Assembly: GCA_963556495.2 (NCBI GenBank)
Contig: OY747709.1
Location: forward strand, 14,524,400-14,588,399
DNA length: 64,000 bases
Direction of reading: 5' to 3'
Source of the DNA: Valencia hispanica
Taxonomy: Eukaryota; Chordata; Actinopteri; Cyprinodontiformes; Valenciidae
The notes below the pieces were generated by a model. It had not been told where the DNA came from and ran no database searches. It saw nothing but the letters and a program-made list of their open reading frames with translations. This document shows positions 11,396 through 57,593 of this stretch, in pieces (within the stretch, counting starts at the first letter, position 1; every line of letters starts with the position of its first letter). The position numbers were made by a program, and so were the translations under genes.

Positions 11396-12238
11396 TGATG
11401 GTAGCTTTAACTTTTAGCTTTTAACTTTTAATTTATTGGTACTGATGTTTGTATTGAGTGCTTTGATTATGGATGTCTATCTGTCTGTCTGTCTCACCTG
11501 TAATCTTCCCGTTCTACAGTTCTCCTCATCCCCATTCTTCCATGCAGTGCTTGTTCCTGGTTCCAGCTATTACCCTACATTCATATCCTCAAACTTCCTA
11601 GGGGTGTTCTGCATGTGGGTCAGAAAACTAAACTCAAACATGACAGTCATGCAGTGTCAGACTATAGGGAAAGCCATTTTGGAAGTTTATTGCACATACA
11701 CATGCTTAATACATTTGAATAGATGTTTGATATTATGCTATTAACTCTGCCCTCTGATTTTGACAAACTCTAATTTTGAACATCTGTCATGAGAAGCTAT
11801 GTCAGACCTAATTATCCAGTGGATATTTCTCTGCAAGCTTGTTTTACTGTAAAACCTAGCTTATACCTTTTTTGATTTATCAAACCAAACACTTCAGGAT
11901 TTATTCTATATCTGTATTTGAATCTAAATGTAATATGAATGCTGTTATAAAATTTTAAGTTTAATAATAAACTAAGAATGTGTCAAATGTATGTCTAATA
12001 TCTAATTGATATTATTATACCGCGACTATCTTGTTGGTTTACGCATACCATGTATAGAGTCCTGAGGTTTTATATAGAAATTAATTTGCTGGTCAAGCTT
12101 GTTTTTTTGTTTTGTTTTAAACATGTTAGGAAAAAAAAAAACATGCTAACAGGACAGAAGGTCTTACACCTTTTAACTTCCAATACTTTCTGTTGCTTTG
12201 TCTGCTCTTTGCTTATCACTGGGCTTTTCCAAAATGCT
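11396..12238. other. No gene recognised
   Basis: AT-rich sequence with a short (CTGT)n run near 11478-11492. I see nothing else supportable. Confidence 0.4.
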
Positions 12239-12240
12239 TT

Positions 12241-12539
12241 GGCCTGGTTCAAACGGCAGGATTTTTAGGCCAATTTTTGCCCCGATTCTCCCCTTCTGAA
12301 ACACTCCGATTATCAGGATGGCCCTTAAAATAATCAGACATCCCTGCCGTGTGTGGTGTGTTCAGGGCGCTCTGGTCTGCTCGGAAGGACGTCGGGACCG
12401 CTCCGATCACAAATCGGGGATGTTGGATTGTCTTGGCCCTTGCTCTTGTGGAGGAAGGAATATCCATGATCTTCTATCGCCGTATGTGAGGTCTGAAACT
12501 CTTGCGACAATTTTAAAATCCTGCCGTGTGAACCAGGCC
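12241..12539. mobile_element. MITE with 25-bp terminal inverted repeats
   Basis: The left end 12241-12265 (GGCCTGGTTCAAACGGCAGG...) and right end 12515-12539 are inverted copies with one mismatch in 25. The internal 250 bp is GC-richer than its surroundings and non-coding; the overlapping open frames are spurious. Flanking TTT and TTA would loosely fit a 3-bp Harbinger-type target duplication, but this is not exact. Confidence 0.8.
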
Positions 12540-13435
12540 TTAGGGGGAATTTTTCATATTTGAGGTTGTAGAGCACTGACTTTAGGAAAAAATCTTTGGC
12601 TGAGCTAATCCCTCTATCGGCATGTTTGGTTGTGCGGATGTGATTATGTGTGTGAAAACGTGTGTTGTGGAAAGATAAAGAGAATCTGTCTGGGAAAGAT
12701 GAGCACAGAATACTGTATTAATCCGTGCCATCTTTGAGTGCAAAACTTCAAGGACTTTATCGGGTGTAGAAGGGCTAAGAAAGGAATAAAGGATGGATTT
12801 GTTCATGGGGATTTATACAGTGAATAATTAATCTAAACATCTGGTATGTTTTAATTCAAAAATAAGTTCTGTTGTAAAGTTCATAGGTTGAATGAAATAA
12901 TATTGAAAGAAGAAAAGTGACTGAAAACCTGTATATAAAGCCTGTACAAAAATGTATAATTCAGCGATTTATGTAAGAATCCCAAACAGAAGCTGCTGAG
13001 CCTAAAGAAATGTTAATTCACTATTATTACACATCAGATAAATGTGAATGAAGTGTGGTTTATTCACAAGATTTCAAACCCAGTATGTCTTACTGTACCT
13101 AATGGTATTCCTCTAATTTTCTGCTGTGATGCTGATGTAATACCTGAAATCTAGGGTTTCCCTATCGCTGACTGAAACAGCACTGCTAATCTATTCATTA
13201 TCTCATGTTTTATTCTTTTCTTTGTATTTCTATTGTATTTCTGTTCTATTTTTGTATCAGTTTCATGTTTTTTACTCATATTTTCTATGCTTGCTTTAAG
13301 CTGCAGGATGTTGTAGAGATGTATTTGCATGCAACCCCATGTGCATGTTTAGTTTAGAATGATCCTAATCTAAATGTATAAATCCACGTTCCAGTTGGTT
13401 GGATGCTAGGTTTCCTCTTCCTCGCATGACAAATA
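12540..13435. other. No gene recognised
   Basis: AT-rich sequence without coding or repeat signal that I can support. Confidence 0.4.
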
Positions 13436-13740
13436 TAGGGCTGTGAAAAAGTATTTGCCCTTTAATAGATTTCTGTTTTTGCTTTTTTCTCATATGTAAA
13501 TGTTTTTGGCCCTATGTGAAAAAGTGATTGTGAACGTGTTGGTGTTCTTAGGATCCTTGTCTTACTACATAACCTGAAGGCACTTGAGTTTAAAGTTATA
13601 AACTGATGGATGAGCTTTTTCTTTCAGGATTTTCTGGTAGAAAGTAGTTCCATGGTTCCATCAATTATGGCAAGACGTTCAAGCCCTAAAGCGGCAAAGC
13701 TAACCCAGACCATCACACTGTTCTTACCATGTCAGACTGT
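13436..13740. mobile_element. Tc1/mariner-type relic
   Basis: The left part reads GGCTGTGAAAAAGTATTTGCCC, a TIR-like phrase of a common fish DNA-transposon repeat. The right part contains 'ccatggttccatcaattatggcaagacg' and 'cccagaccatcacactgttc', also typical of it. No transposase frame remains. Confidence 0.55.
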
Positions 13741-13884
13741 GAGAATAAAGTTCTCCTTCTGAAATGCTGGTTGTCATGGTTTTTGGGAGAAGACTGACCC
13801 ACAAGCACGAAGGCTCTCAGAAGATAAGTATAGTTTTGTTGAAGGATGTTAAATGAGGGTGGACTGGAGGCATGAGCTGGAGAG

Positions 13885-14145
13885 CGAAGAAGTCGAACAA
13901 GATGGATGATGGTAGGAGTTCGTCTTGTAACAAGAGGGTTCCTGGTTCGAATCCCTGCTTCATCTGTCTTGGTCCATCGGTCATTCACCCGCCTTGCCTG
14001 CTGGTGGTAGTGTCTGGCACCAGTCTACGGCAGCCTCGCTTCTGTCAGTGTGTTTCAGGGCATTACCAGTGTGTGAATGACTTAATGTAGTGTGAAGTGC
14101 TTTGGGGTCCTCAGGACTTGATAAAGTACTTGGCCATTTACCATT
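13885..14145 (+). mobile_element. tRNA-derived SINE
   Basis: A pol III B-box GGTTCGAATCC lies at 13944-13954 after a tRNA-like 'tcttgtaacaagagggttcc' stretch. The 3' body ends with 'gtgctttggggtcc' and 'ggccatttacc', the tail of a widespread fish SINE. The A-box is degenerate. A partial copy of the tail is at 53015-53195. Confidence 0.75.
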
Positions 14146-15770
14146 CACGAGATCCAGACGCATTTGTTCTTGTAGATGGTTTTGCTTGTACGTACAGAGG
14201 TTGACTTCTCAGCAGGAGGAGAAAGGCTTGCAGGATGACGATGAGGAAACTGGTAACCAGTCGTGGAAGGATCGCGATTATAAGCAGAAAAGAGCTTTAG
14301 TTTGAGGTAACAAGGGGACTTCTCAGCACCAGAATCACCAAGTAGACTCAGTTGGTGGTGTGATTTTATTGTGCTTTTCACTTCAGTTCGCTCTAGTGTT
14401 CTGTGCCTGTTGAGGCACAAATTGCACAGAACAAGAAAATAACCTTGCGTGGAAGCTTCTACCCCAGGTTTTATACAGGAAGGCTCTCCTACAGGCAAAA
14501 TCCCCATTAATTGGTGTTCAATCACAATTGGAAATCACAGATGACAAAAACTACACACAATATTTGCTTTATGTTTATTTATTCATTTATTTTTAGTAAG
14601 ACAAACGTTACCTTTTAAAATATGTTATACCTGCGGATTCATTTTGACTGTGCACTTTAGTCTTCACCAGAGTGTCATCCAACTTGCTGCTGCTGTGTTG
14701 ATTATCAGCTGGCTGGTCTTGGAATGCTGTCAAACCGTGCACCCAGAACAGTTGCATCTCCCCACACAGTAGTAAGTAATTATAATGATGTGACATATGA
14801 ACCTTTAAATTTAAAAAATAAATTAATGATGTTTGCTATGGCAGTATATAAGTTCTGAAAATGGTCTGAATATTGTCTTAATCTGTCCTTATGATACAAT
14901 GCATTGAATAAAACAAAAAGTTCAAACACAATAGGACAGAGGCTTTTGGTGTTAATGGGCTTGTGTCACAAGGGGAAAAAAAATATTATTTGTATCTTTA
15001 AAAAAAGTTTTGAGGTAGCCTTCCACAGACCGCAGATGGGTGTGGGCTTGGGGGTTTTATAAACTTGCTGTAAGCATTAATTTGATAAAAGTCTGAAAAA
15101 TTTTTCCGTCCTTCACTCCAGGGGATTGTCTAGTCTTCAAATGTTACCATGGGATAATATGTTTGCAACTTAAAATTACTTAGTTGAACTTGGACCAAAT
15201 TGGTTAGTCTTTTTGTGTTAATGCAGGGCCTCAGCACAGATGAGGTATTTTGCTGTTCCAAAGTCCATTTGAACATAACACACACATTGTCTTTTAAAGC
15301 ACCACAGATTGGGGAAAAAAAATGCACAGGATCCACTGTGTGGATTTTTTTACATTATTATTAATGAAGATTTATCAGTATGTGGAAATCTTATCAGGGG
15401 AGATTGTCATAATGTCTGGATTTTGTCAAAACCAGAAAGGGGAAAATCTCCTCTTTGGTTCCGTCATAAAAAAAAAGATTCTTAAATAGATTCCAAACAC
15501 ACGCACTCAATTCAATCCTAAGGCAACAAAATTTGAAAGGGTAACAGCAGTGTCTTTGCTGCCTCATGTCTCAATTCACAAGCAAACCGGCTATCTGGTT
15601 ATCGAATCAGTAGCCTCACTAGCTGGTACACTACATAGGTAATCAACACAAGCCTCACGTGCTTCACAAAAATGTTCCTGGCTTACTCAACACACGCTTC
15701 GAAGTCTCGACACAAAGGACACATCACCTCCTTTAAAATAAAGAACACAAACCATGCAGGACAATTTTGT
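14146..15770. other. No gene recognised
   Basis: AT-rich sequence with no supported coding exon. Confidence 0.4.
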
Positions 15771-15905
15771 AAACCAGGCAGGCTACTCATTTGTTGGCAT
15801 GGGTCACTCCATGACAGGCCTTTGTTATTTTTGGTCAGCAGTGGTTTTTGCCTTGGAAGTCTCCCTTGAAAGCCATTTTAATCATGTGTCAGTGTTTTAT
15901 CTAGT
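15771..15905. mobile_element. DNA-transposon relic
   Basis: The phrases 'gttggcatgggtcactccatgacaggcctt' and 'tttttggtcagcagtggttttt..ccttgg..ctccc' are, to my recollection, part of a Tc1/mariner-type repeat common in fish. No frame survives. Confidence 0.45.
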
Positions 15906-15980
15906 TTTGTATCCAGATCAACATTGTCTTGAAGTTTTAACACCTAAACTTCTACAATATAAAGGCTGCCTGTGAATTGT

Positions 15981-16060
15981 TCTGCTCCTTGTGTATTGAA
16001 AGCAGAGGTCTAATTTAAGGCCAAATTAGGCCTCTGCTTTCAATACACAGGGAGTGCAGA
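15981..16060. repeat. Long imperfect palindrome
   Basis: The arms around GTGTATTGAAAGCAGAGG and its inverted copy are about 36 bp each, separated by about 6 bp (AAGGCC), with two substitutions and one indel. It can form a strong hairpin. Neither coding nor a recognised terminator. Confidence 0.85.
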
Positions 16061-16800
16061 TTAATTAATTAAATTCATTTTCATGCCTCTGAGGAACTGC
16101 TAATCCAACTAAAACATTTTCATCACTATCAGCTTTTGGGAGAGTTTTTGTATCACATCTTGTTCTAAATTCTCTTTCAAAGGCCTTTAAAGCAGCATTG
16201 AACTCTGTCTTAATATGGGTGGGTTGTGAGTGTGTATGATTTAACATGCACGGGCCCCTCTGCTTAGCTTCCCCCTGGTTTGCTATCACCCAAAGGTGTA
16301 GGCCAGCACCACAGCTCCCACAACCATCACATTCATGATGGAGATAAAATAATTTGCATCCTTTTCCAATATCTCTGCCTACCACTCCATACTGCCTACC
16401 TTCCATTTTTTCCTCATTTCCTTCCATCCTTAACTACACTGCAGCCACAAACATTTTTCAATGTAACTTCTTGTTCTTCCCCTTTTTTCTTTCTTTCAGT
16501 ATGTATCCTTTCTATAAACACTCTGCGATAATTCTTCTGGTCCTTAAATAACCCTAAATAAACTTGGTATCATTTAGAACTTGTCTGAACCTCCACTCTT
16601 CCAAGATCTCAGCTGTAAGTATAAACTCTGTGAGGTCATATAGGGATTGCCCTCTGAAATAGATTTTCACATTTGAAATTCGTATGCTCTAATCTGTTCT
16701 TTGCCCCTTGGGACAAGTGAGCCCCCTTATGAAAGCTAACCAGGTAATGAAAAATTGGAAAAATATCTAAAATGTTGGAATTTTTTTCTCCATTAATGTG
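16061..16800. other. No gene recognised
   Basis: A 120-codon minus-strand frame (16065-16427) exists but matches no family I know. I treat it as unsupported. Confidence 0.35.
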
Positions 16801-16807
16801 ACCCAGA

Positions 16808-17372
16808 ATACAAATCCAACTGAAACCAGATATTTACATACACTGTGTAAAAAGACACAATCTTTTCTTTTTTTCCTCACTGTCTGACTAAACTTTTCCT
16901 GTTTGTTTTAGTTAGGACTACTACTGACCCAATTATTTCTATTCACAAAATGTTTCCACTGCGATGGACTGTCCACCTGTCCAGGGTGTACCCCGCCTCT
17001 CGCCCCGTGACTGCTGGAGATAGCCACCAGCTCCCCCCGCAACCCTGCATAGAATAGACGGGTACAGAAAATGAATGGATGGAAATTTTTCTCCATACAT
17101 CTCTTTATCATTTAGGAGCATTTTGTTGAGTCCAACATTTTGGGTATCCTTCCATAAGCAAAACAATGGCTTTCTGGTATTTTGGCACATTTCTCTTGAA
17201 ATAACTTGGATAACTGGGTCATGTTTGTTGACCCTCTTGCTCACACATCTTTTAATCTCAGCCCATACATTTTCTACAGGACTGAGTTCAGGGCTTTGTG
17301 ATGACCTCTCCAAATCAAGCATTATGAAGATGTTTCCATTTGGAAGACCCAATTTTGTCCAAGCTTAAACTT
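16808..17372 (-). mobile_element. Tc1-like transposon relic broken by a SINE piece
   Basis: The left end reads AACTGAAACCAGATATTTAC ATACAC, resembling Sleeping Beauty-type ends. Minus-strand code near 17090-17352 includes SPELSPVENVWAEIKRCVSK, equivalent to the transposase [11 protein letters not shown] region holding the catalytic Glu. Between them, 16950-17085 is a piece of an unrelated repeat (CTGTCCAGGGTGTACCCCGC). The element is dead. Confidence 0.7.
16950..17085 (+). mobile_element. SINE-like repeat 3' piece
   Basis: The segment with GCGATGGACTG, CTGTCCAGGGTGTACCCCGC and GCTGGAGATAG matches the 3' half of the longer copy at 19142-19470. It is inserted in the Tc1 relic. Confidence 0.7.
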
Positions 17373-19141
17373 TTTGGCTGATCCCAAGGTCTCCTGCCTA
17401 CAGGAAGTGATGAAAGATTTACCAGACTTCCTATGCTTAATAAATGGCTTAAAAAACACCTGCACTGACAGCCTAGTAACACACTTTAATAACTTTAAAA
17501 TATTCTCTTCAGAGAGACTAAGACTCCAGACCTCGAACATGGTCTCCTCTCTTAATCAAAAAGCACTGAACGTTCCAAAACATTTTATAAAGCCCACAAG
17601 GCCTGACCCCGATGTATAGCCCACGGTAAGTACCAGAGAGCAAGTGCTTCCTGGCTCTGCACCACCACGAAAACCAACCAGCAGGGATGTACGTCATCAT
17701 CGATTCTTCATCATTAGTTTCATCTTCATCACCAAATGAATATCCCTTTAAAATGTTCTCCGACAGATTGAATGCTCGAGTTAGACACAACTAACCACTA
17801 AGCTTGCAGTACACCAGGCCTCTGAGACTTATACCAGATATGTTTCCCCTCAACCACAATTAGTAATAACAGACATATAATATAAAAGGGAACCAGACAT
17901 TAACTCTAGACCCATTGTCTCCCAGGATGCGTCTGGCCACCCTATGGACGGTAGGATCCCGGAACTTATAAGCAGGAGAAACCATAATATTAAAAACCAA
18001 ATGCTGTCATATTAAACCAAATCTCAAATTTATCAACTGTCAGAAGGATCAGTTAATGTGGTGGGGATATTTCTAAGTAATTAGGATTAATTGATTAGGA
18101 AAAAAAGACGGAAAATAATATGTTTTGGGCCCTTAACTTAATGAGGAAGAAAATGACAATCATTCCCCATAATCAAAAACATCACTGGCACCCTGAATTT
18201 TGAGGAGACGTACCTTGTTCTCTGCTGAATGATCACAATCACACTGACCTCACGGTTTGATGCAATCTGCACTCTCAGCTTGGGTTAAATTGTGCCATTT
18301 TAAAGCAAATTAGGTTCAATTCAGTTGGAAAAGATCCTACAGTGTGCTGCATGTTTTGTTCTTTTGGGAAATAATATTGTGATGTTATTTGAAAAGCTGT
18401 TGCTATCGTCAGGGATTGCTCAGCAATAAGTCAAATGAAAAGATATCTTTCGTAGATAAGACTTCCAGATTTCCGCAGCTCGGATATTTGTTCAAATCAA
18501 TCAAATATATTGTATTTTTTCCGATTTATAGCAAAAATTGACCCAGGAGACAGTCAGCATTGGCACTTGGGGGCGCTTTATGTGTTCAAGTTGGCTTGTG
18601 TCTCCTAAAGTATGCTATACTTACTGGCGTAGTGTTTTTTTAATAGTTAGTTGATGAATTGATGACAGCCTAGAGATGTCATATTCTCTGGTGACTTGGT
18701 CATCAATGCCGTACATTGTTGGATCTATTGTTTGAACCTAATTAGCCACAGTGTCTCATTTGGTGCTTTATTCTCGTGCACTGTTACATGGTCTTTGGAT
18801 TTTGAAACAAATAAATCTCTTACTCTCAATATCCTGGACTTTGTTTTTACACTTCTGTTGGAAAGTTTAGGCAATGTAGGCCATCAATTCCACCACCAGT
18901 TCTGCCCCAACATTAATCACTTCTGTGAATTCAACAGTAGTTTTTTAAAAACATCAAACATGTAAATTATCAGCAATGTTTCAACAAGTCAGGGATCTTT
19001 GATTTTTGAAGCAGTTGCTCTTTGGGGTTTTGAATTCTGACCTTCTGTGGTGGTTAACTGTGCTGCAATGCCAAGTCCAGATAATTTATAAATATGTACA
19101 ACATGTAAAGATTCTGTTTTGGTAGTGTAATGTTTCATTTT
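17373..19141. other. No gene recognised
   Basis: Moderately AT-rich intergenic DNA. Short open frames near 17374-17790 show no recognised motif. Confidence 0.4.
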
Positions 19142-19470
19142 GAGCTGCATAGTGGAACAGTTGGTAGCACTGCTGCCTTGGAGGAAGAATGTCCTGGGTG
19201 TGAATCCTAGCTTAGGGTCTTTCACCTGTTCTCCTTACATGCATGGGTTCAAACCACGTACCCGGGCTTCCTTCCACAGTCCAAAAACATGACCTTAAAT
19301 AGACCAATAACCTTTAGGTTAATTGGTCTATTTAAATTGTCCTTAGCTGTGAGTGTGTGCATGGTTGTGTCCTGTGTGTCTCCATGTTACCCTGCGATGG
19401 AATGGTGACCTGTCCAGGGTGTACACCGCGTCTCTTCCAGCGACAGATGGAGATAAAAAATCTACCATTA
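19142..19470 (+). mobile_element. tRNA-SINE-like dispersed repeat
   Basis: The 5' part has an A-box-like TAGTGGAACAGTTGG and a B-box-like GGTGTGAATCC, then 'ccaaaaacatgacc', 'ggttaattggtct' and 'cctgtccagggtgtac'. This order matches a common fish SINE-like family also seen at 16950. It contains a local palindrome at 19296-19333. Confidence 0.7.
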
Positions 19471-19477
19471 AACTGAT

Positions 19478-19610
19478 GAGGTGGCCTCCGATTTCTTCTC
19501 TCTGAGAGCATGGTGGGAGTTTCTAAAAAGGACAGAGTCCACAATAATCCCATGCAGACGTACACCCATCTGGAATAACCCCGACATCTTGCAAAAAAAA
19601 ATTTATGATA
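19478..19610 (-). mobile_element. LINE ORF2 fragment, possible L1/Tx1 type
   Basis: Minus-strand text is unclear, but the + strand reads WWEFLKRTESTIIPCRRTPI WNNPDI, which I associate with the C-terminal half of fish L1-like ORF2. The strand is therefore likely +. The fragment is very short. Confidence 0.35.
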
Positions 19611-19624
19611 AGTTTTCCAGACTG

Positions 19625-19795
19625 GCCACGGAGATGCCATTTAAATGTATTAAACAGGTTTCTAGGGGTTTCTTCTTTTGGCTCAGGAATACTGCTAAAA
19701 TTTGAAATATCCTGTTCCAAAGCAATGTAGAAAAACCAATCCATGCTTTTCTTACTTCCATGCTCAACTATTGTGATTCCATACAATCAGGAAGA
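19625..19795 (+). mobile_element. L2-like LINE fragment
   Basis: The text 'attaaacaggtttctaggg...ggaatactgctaaaatt' aligns with 38973-39110 of the long L2 copy, the region encoding FFHLRNIAKIRN and LVHAFVISRLDYCNS. It carries stops and is only about 170 bp. Confidence 0.75.
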
Positions 19796-20778
19796 CTAAA
19801 AAAATTGCTGGTAAAAGCTTAGGTTTGTCTGAAAACCTACCCGATTTGAAAATGTTTGCTGTTCTCAAAAATTCTTTTCAGAGGGCTTAAAACTTTTGAG
19901 TAGGACTTTGAATTTGCATTCAAGTTTTATTTGAGTATTTAAACTGTTCTGGAAAATTGTTCTCTGCAAATACCTGAATTATTTGAAAAGGCTCCAGTAC
20001 TGTATATCTACGGTAATTTGCAAAGAGGGTTGAAAAATCGTAGGGGCAACTACAGTTTTCCTGCTTTTAGAGTGCTTATTCCACGTAAATTTTCTCGTTT
20101 AATTTCTCATCTTTTGCTTGTATTTGCTTTCACTCTCTCTCCCATAATGGGATGCTTTTCCCCTTGTCGGACGTCAAGCTTCGCTGCTTGCCAACGGCCT
20201 TCCTTTTAAATGTTGTTTCTTTTGCTGTACTGTCACAGATCACTGACCAGAGACTAGAGTGGCAACAGAGGAGTCTCCACTCATACATTTCCTGATGATG
20301 CTCATTGAAAGGGTGATTTTCTGCTTGTCTGGAACAGTAAGACATCTGGGCATATCAATTTCTACTGTTATGTATGGAGCAAAATTGAACCCATTGGGTT
20401 TAAACCTTGTGGCATGAAAAGCATTGTTAGGGCTGGCTTATTTCAGTACTCGTGAGTGAGCCAATAGACTGTGGTATTGTCAGTGATTATTGGAGAAGCA
20501 ATTCAGTCTTGTAAACATGCATTTGTTAAATTAAATGAACAAGTACAGTAATGACACTATGAGTAGATTTTAAACTATTAGGCAATAGTAAATCATGTTT
20601 AGTTTTTAGGCATACAAACTAAAACAAACACTTTGGACTTGAGCATTTTTGTGCCATCTTGATACCAGCGATAATTCTCTATTTACACCTACCAAACATT
20701 ACATAATGCCCAAAAACAGATGAAGTGAACATTACATATTATCTCTTCATCATAGCACTTGTTAGTTGGCGGGATATA
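19796..20778. other. No gene recognised
   Basis: AT-rich sequence with no supported feature. Confidence 0.4.
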
Positions 20779-22266
20779 CAGACCCTTTCCAAAAAATTAG
20801 AAAATCATGGAAAAGTTTGTTTATTTCCATAATTCCATTCAAACTTCCATATATTATAGATTCATGGACCACAACTTATACGATTTCAAATATTTAGTTG
20901 TCTATCTGTACATAATTTGGGCTTCCAGCTCACAAAACCCACGAAAACAGGACCTCACAAAATTCGAATACTGTGAAGAAATAAGCCCAAATTTTTACAG
21001 GGTATGAATGTTTTACACTGAGTGTCACGCACTACTCATCTACTACACTCAAGCTGCACAGGTTTTCCCAGGTGTCAATAAATTGCTTCACTTTGGTTCA
21101 GTTGTCACAGTTTGGTTCAATACGGGTAAGACTGCAGACTTGACAACTAGCCAAAAGACCATCATTGATACCCTCCATAGGATGGGTAAGCCACACAAGT
21201 TCATAGTTAAAGAAGGCTGGCTGTTCACAGAGTGCTGTGTCTAAAAATATCAATGGAAAGTCTAGTGGAAGGGCAAAATGTGGCAGGAGAAGATGCACCA
21301 GCAGAAGAGTTGACCGTGGGCTTCAGCGGATTATCTAACACAGAAGATTGATGAATCTGGCTGAGATCCAGAAAGAAGTGAATGAGGCGGAGTCACAGCT
21401 TCTAAAACCACCACATTCAGACGCGTCTCATCTAGGCCAAGGAGAAGAAAGACTGGACTGTTGGCCAGTGGTCCAAGGTCCTCTTTTCCGATGAAAGTAA
21501 AGTGTGCCTTTCATTCGGGAATCAAGGTCCAAGGGTTTGGAGGAAGACGGGTGAGGAACAGAACCCAAGCTGCTTGAGGTCCAGTTTGAAATATCTACAG
21601 TCAGTCTTGATTTGGGGTGCAATGTCTGGTGCAGGTTTTGGTAAACTCTTATGGCGTCAGATTACTTTCTTAAATCCAAGGTCACAGCATCAGTCTACCA
21701 GAATGTTTTAGAGGACTTCATGTTTACTTCTGCTGAGGATCTGTATGGAGATGCAGATTTCATCTTCCAGCAGGACCTGGCCCCTGCCTATACCGCCAGA
21801 AGCACTAAAACCTGGTTTGATGCCCATGCCACCACAGTGCTTGACTGGCCAGCCAACCCGCATCAAGGAAATCTGGGCTTCCATAACTCCCAGGTGATGC
21901 CACAGGCTGATTGCCTCAATGCCACGGCGCATCGAGGCAGTGATTAAGGCAAAGGGATTCCCTACCAAGTATTGAAAATTGACATATCATTTTGAAAGTA
22001 CCATATTTTGATTGATTTGTGATCCTAATTTCTTTTTTTCTGCAAAAACTGAGAAGTAAGTGGTGATTTCTTGACAGTATTCTAATTTTTTGAATTCCTG
22101 TTTCTATGGGTTTTATGAGCTTGAAGCCCAAATTATGTACAAGTAAACAATTAAATACTTGAAATCATTTAAGCTGCGGGCCCTGAATTTATAATCTATG
22201 TAAGTTTCACATTTTGAATGGAATTATGGAAATAAACTTTTCCATGATATTCTATTTTTGAAAGGG
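20779..22266 (+). mobile_element. Tc1-like transposon, decayed (same family as 46.8 kb)
   Basis: The ends (CAGACCCTTTCC...AATCATGGAAAAGTTT and its inverted copy near 22220-22266) define an element of about 1.49 kb. Transposase pieces lie in several frames: GKTADLTTSQKTIIDTLHRM (21130 on), SFGNQGPRVWRKTGEEQNPS (about 21512), and LEDFMFTSAEDLYGDADFIF, QQDLAPAYTARSTKTW with WPANPHQ (21711-21860). The order DNA-binding HTH, first catalytic region, second catalytic Asp is preserved, but frameshifts make it inactive. The distal C-terminus ends near 'aaagggattccctaccaagta'. It lies 0.7 kb upstream of ctnnbl1. Confidence 0.85.
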
Positions 22267-22779
22267 AAGCATGGTTTCCCCGAGTTTGTGTTTGAATCAG
22301 GAAAAACGGGAAAGTGTAGCAAACGTATGTAGAGTCCAGGATATTTCTAGTCCAGGTTGGATCAGTTTACATGTTACATTAAAAAAAAAGGGCCATAAAG
22401 AATTGACCTCTAAAAATGAGAATGTAAATAAAAATGAAACTTCCCCTTATTAGTTTTTAAAGATTTAAGCCTTCACACATCAAAAACTGTGCTTTTAATG
22501 GATCTGTATTTAGTGAAAAACCGTTTTAGTTGAATCAGATCCTGGACGAGAGCTAATTGACGTTATCCCAAAATCTGTAGTGAAATTTTACTATTTAAGG
22601 ATAGCCCTTTAACTAATCTAAATCTGAACTGATTTATCATAATTCGGATTTTTTTCAGGTTTATTCCACATTTACATTTATCCAGCAAAATTATGTCCAG
22701 ATAAACAAAAGGGGAAAAAAAAGAGATTGATTGTAGGCTATTGGAAATGGGGAAATTGGTCTTCGCCAAAACTACAAAA
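22267..22779. other. No gene recognised
   Basis: AT-rich DNA between the Tc1 relic and the ctnnbl1 promoter region. Nothing else is supportable. Confidence 0.4.
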
Positions 22780-22964
22780 AAGGAAGTTATTTTTGCAGCG
22801 CTTTACGGCAAAGATAGCAGTTTACGACAAAAGGTGAACAGACAGTTGTGCTTTACGGCAGGCATGTTTCAGTTGGTGGCTTGTTGTTAGCTGAACATCT
22901 AAGTGGTGCAGAATTGGATTTTTAAGCGCGGCAGATTTACAGTAGAAGCTCGTAACCAGGAACA
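22780..22964 (+). promoter_or_regulatory. Probable ctnnbl1 promoter / 5' UTR region
   Basis: This is the 185 bp before the ctnnbl1 start codon. It has an ETS-like AGGAAGT core near 22781-22787 and two exact copies of CTTTACGGCA (22801-22810 and 22851-22860), with a related GTTTACGACA between them. No TATA box is apparent. The assignment rests on position and these motifs; no transcription start is proven. Confidence 0.35.

Positions 22965-57593
<34,629 letters not shown>

Noticed and set aside
10826..11398. 190-codon + strand frame as a gene
   Set aside because: Ser/Pro/Leu-rich composition looks like the complement of minus-strand code, and there is no recognised domain.
16065..16427. 120-codon minus-strand frame
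   Set aside because: No family motif, splice context or homology I recognise. Length alone is weak evidence.
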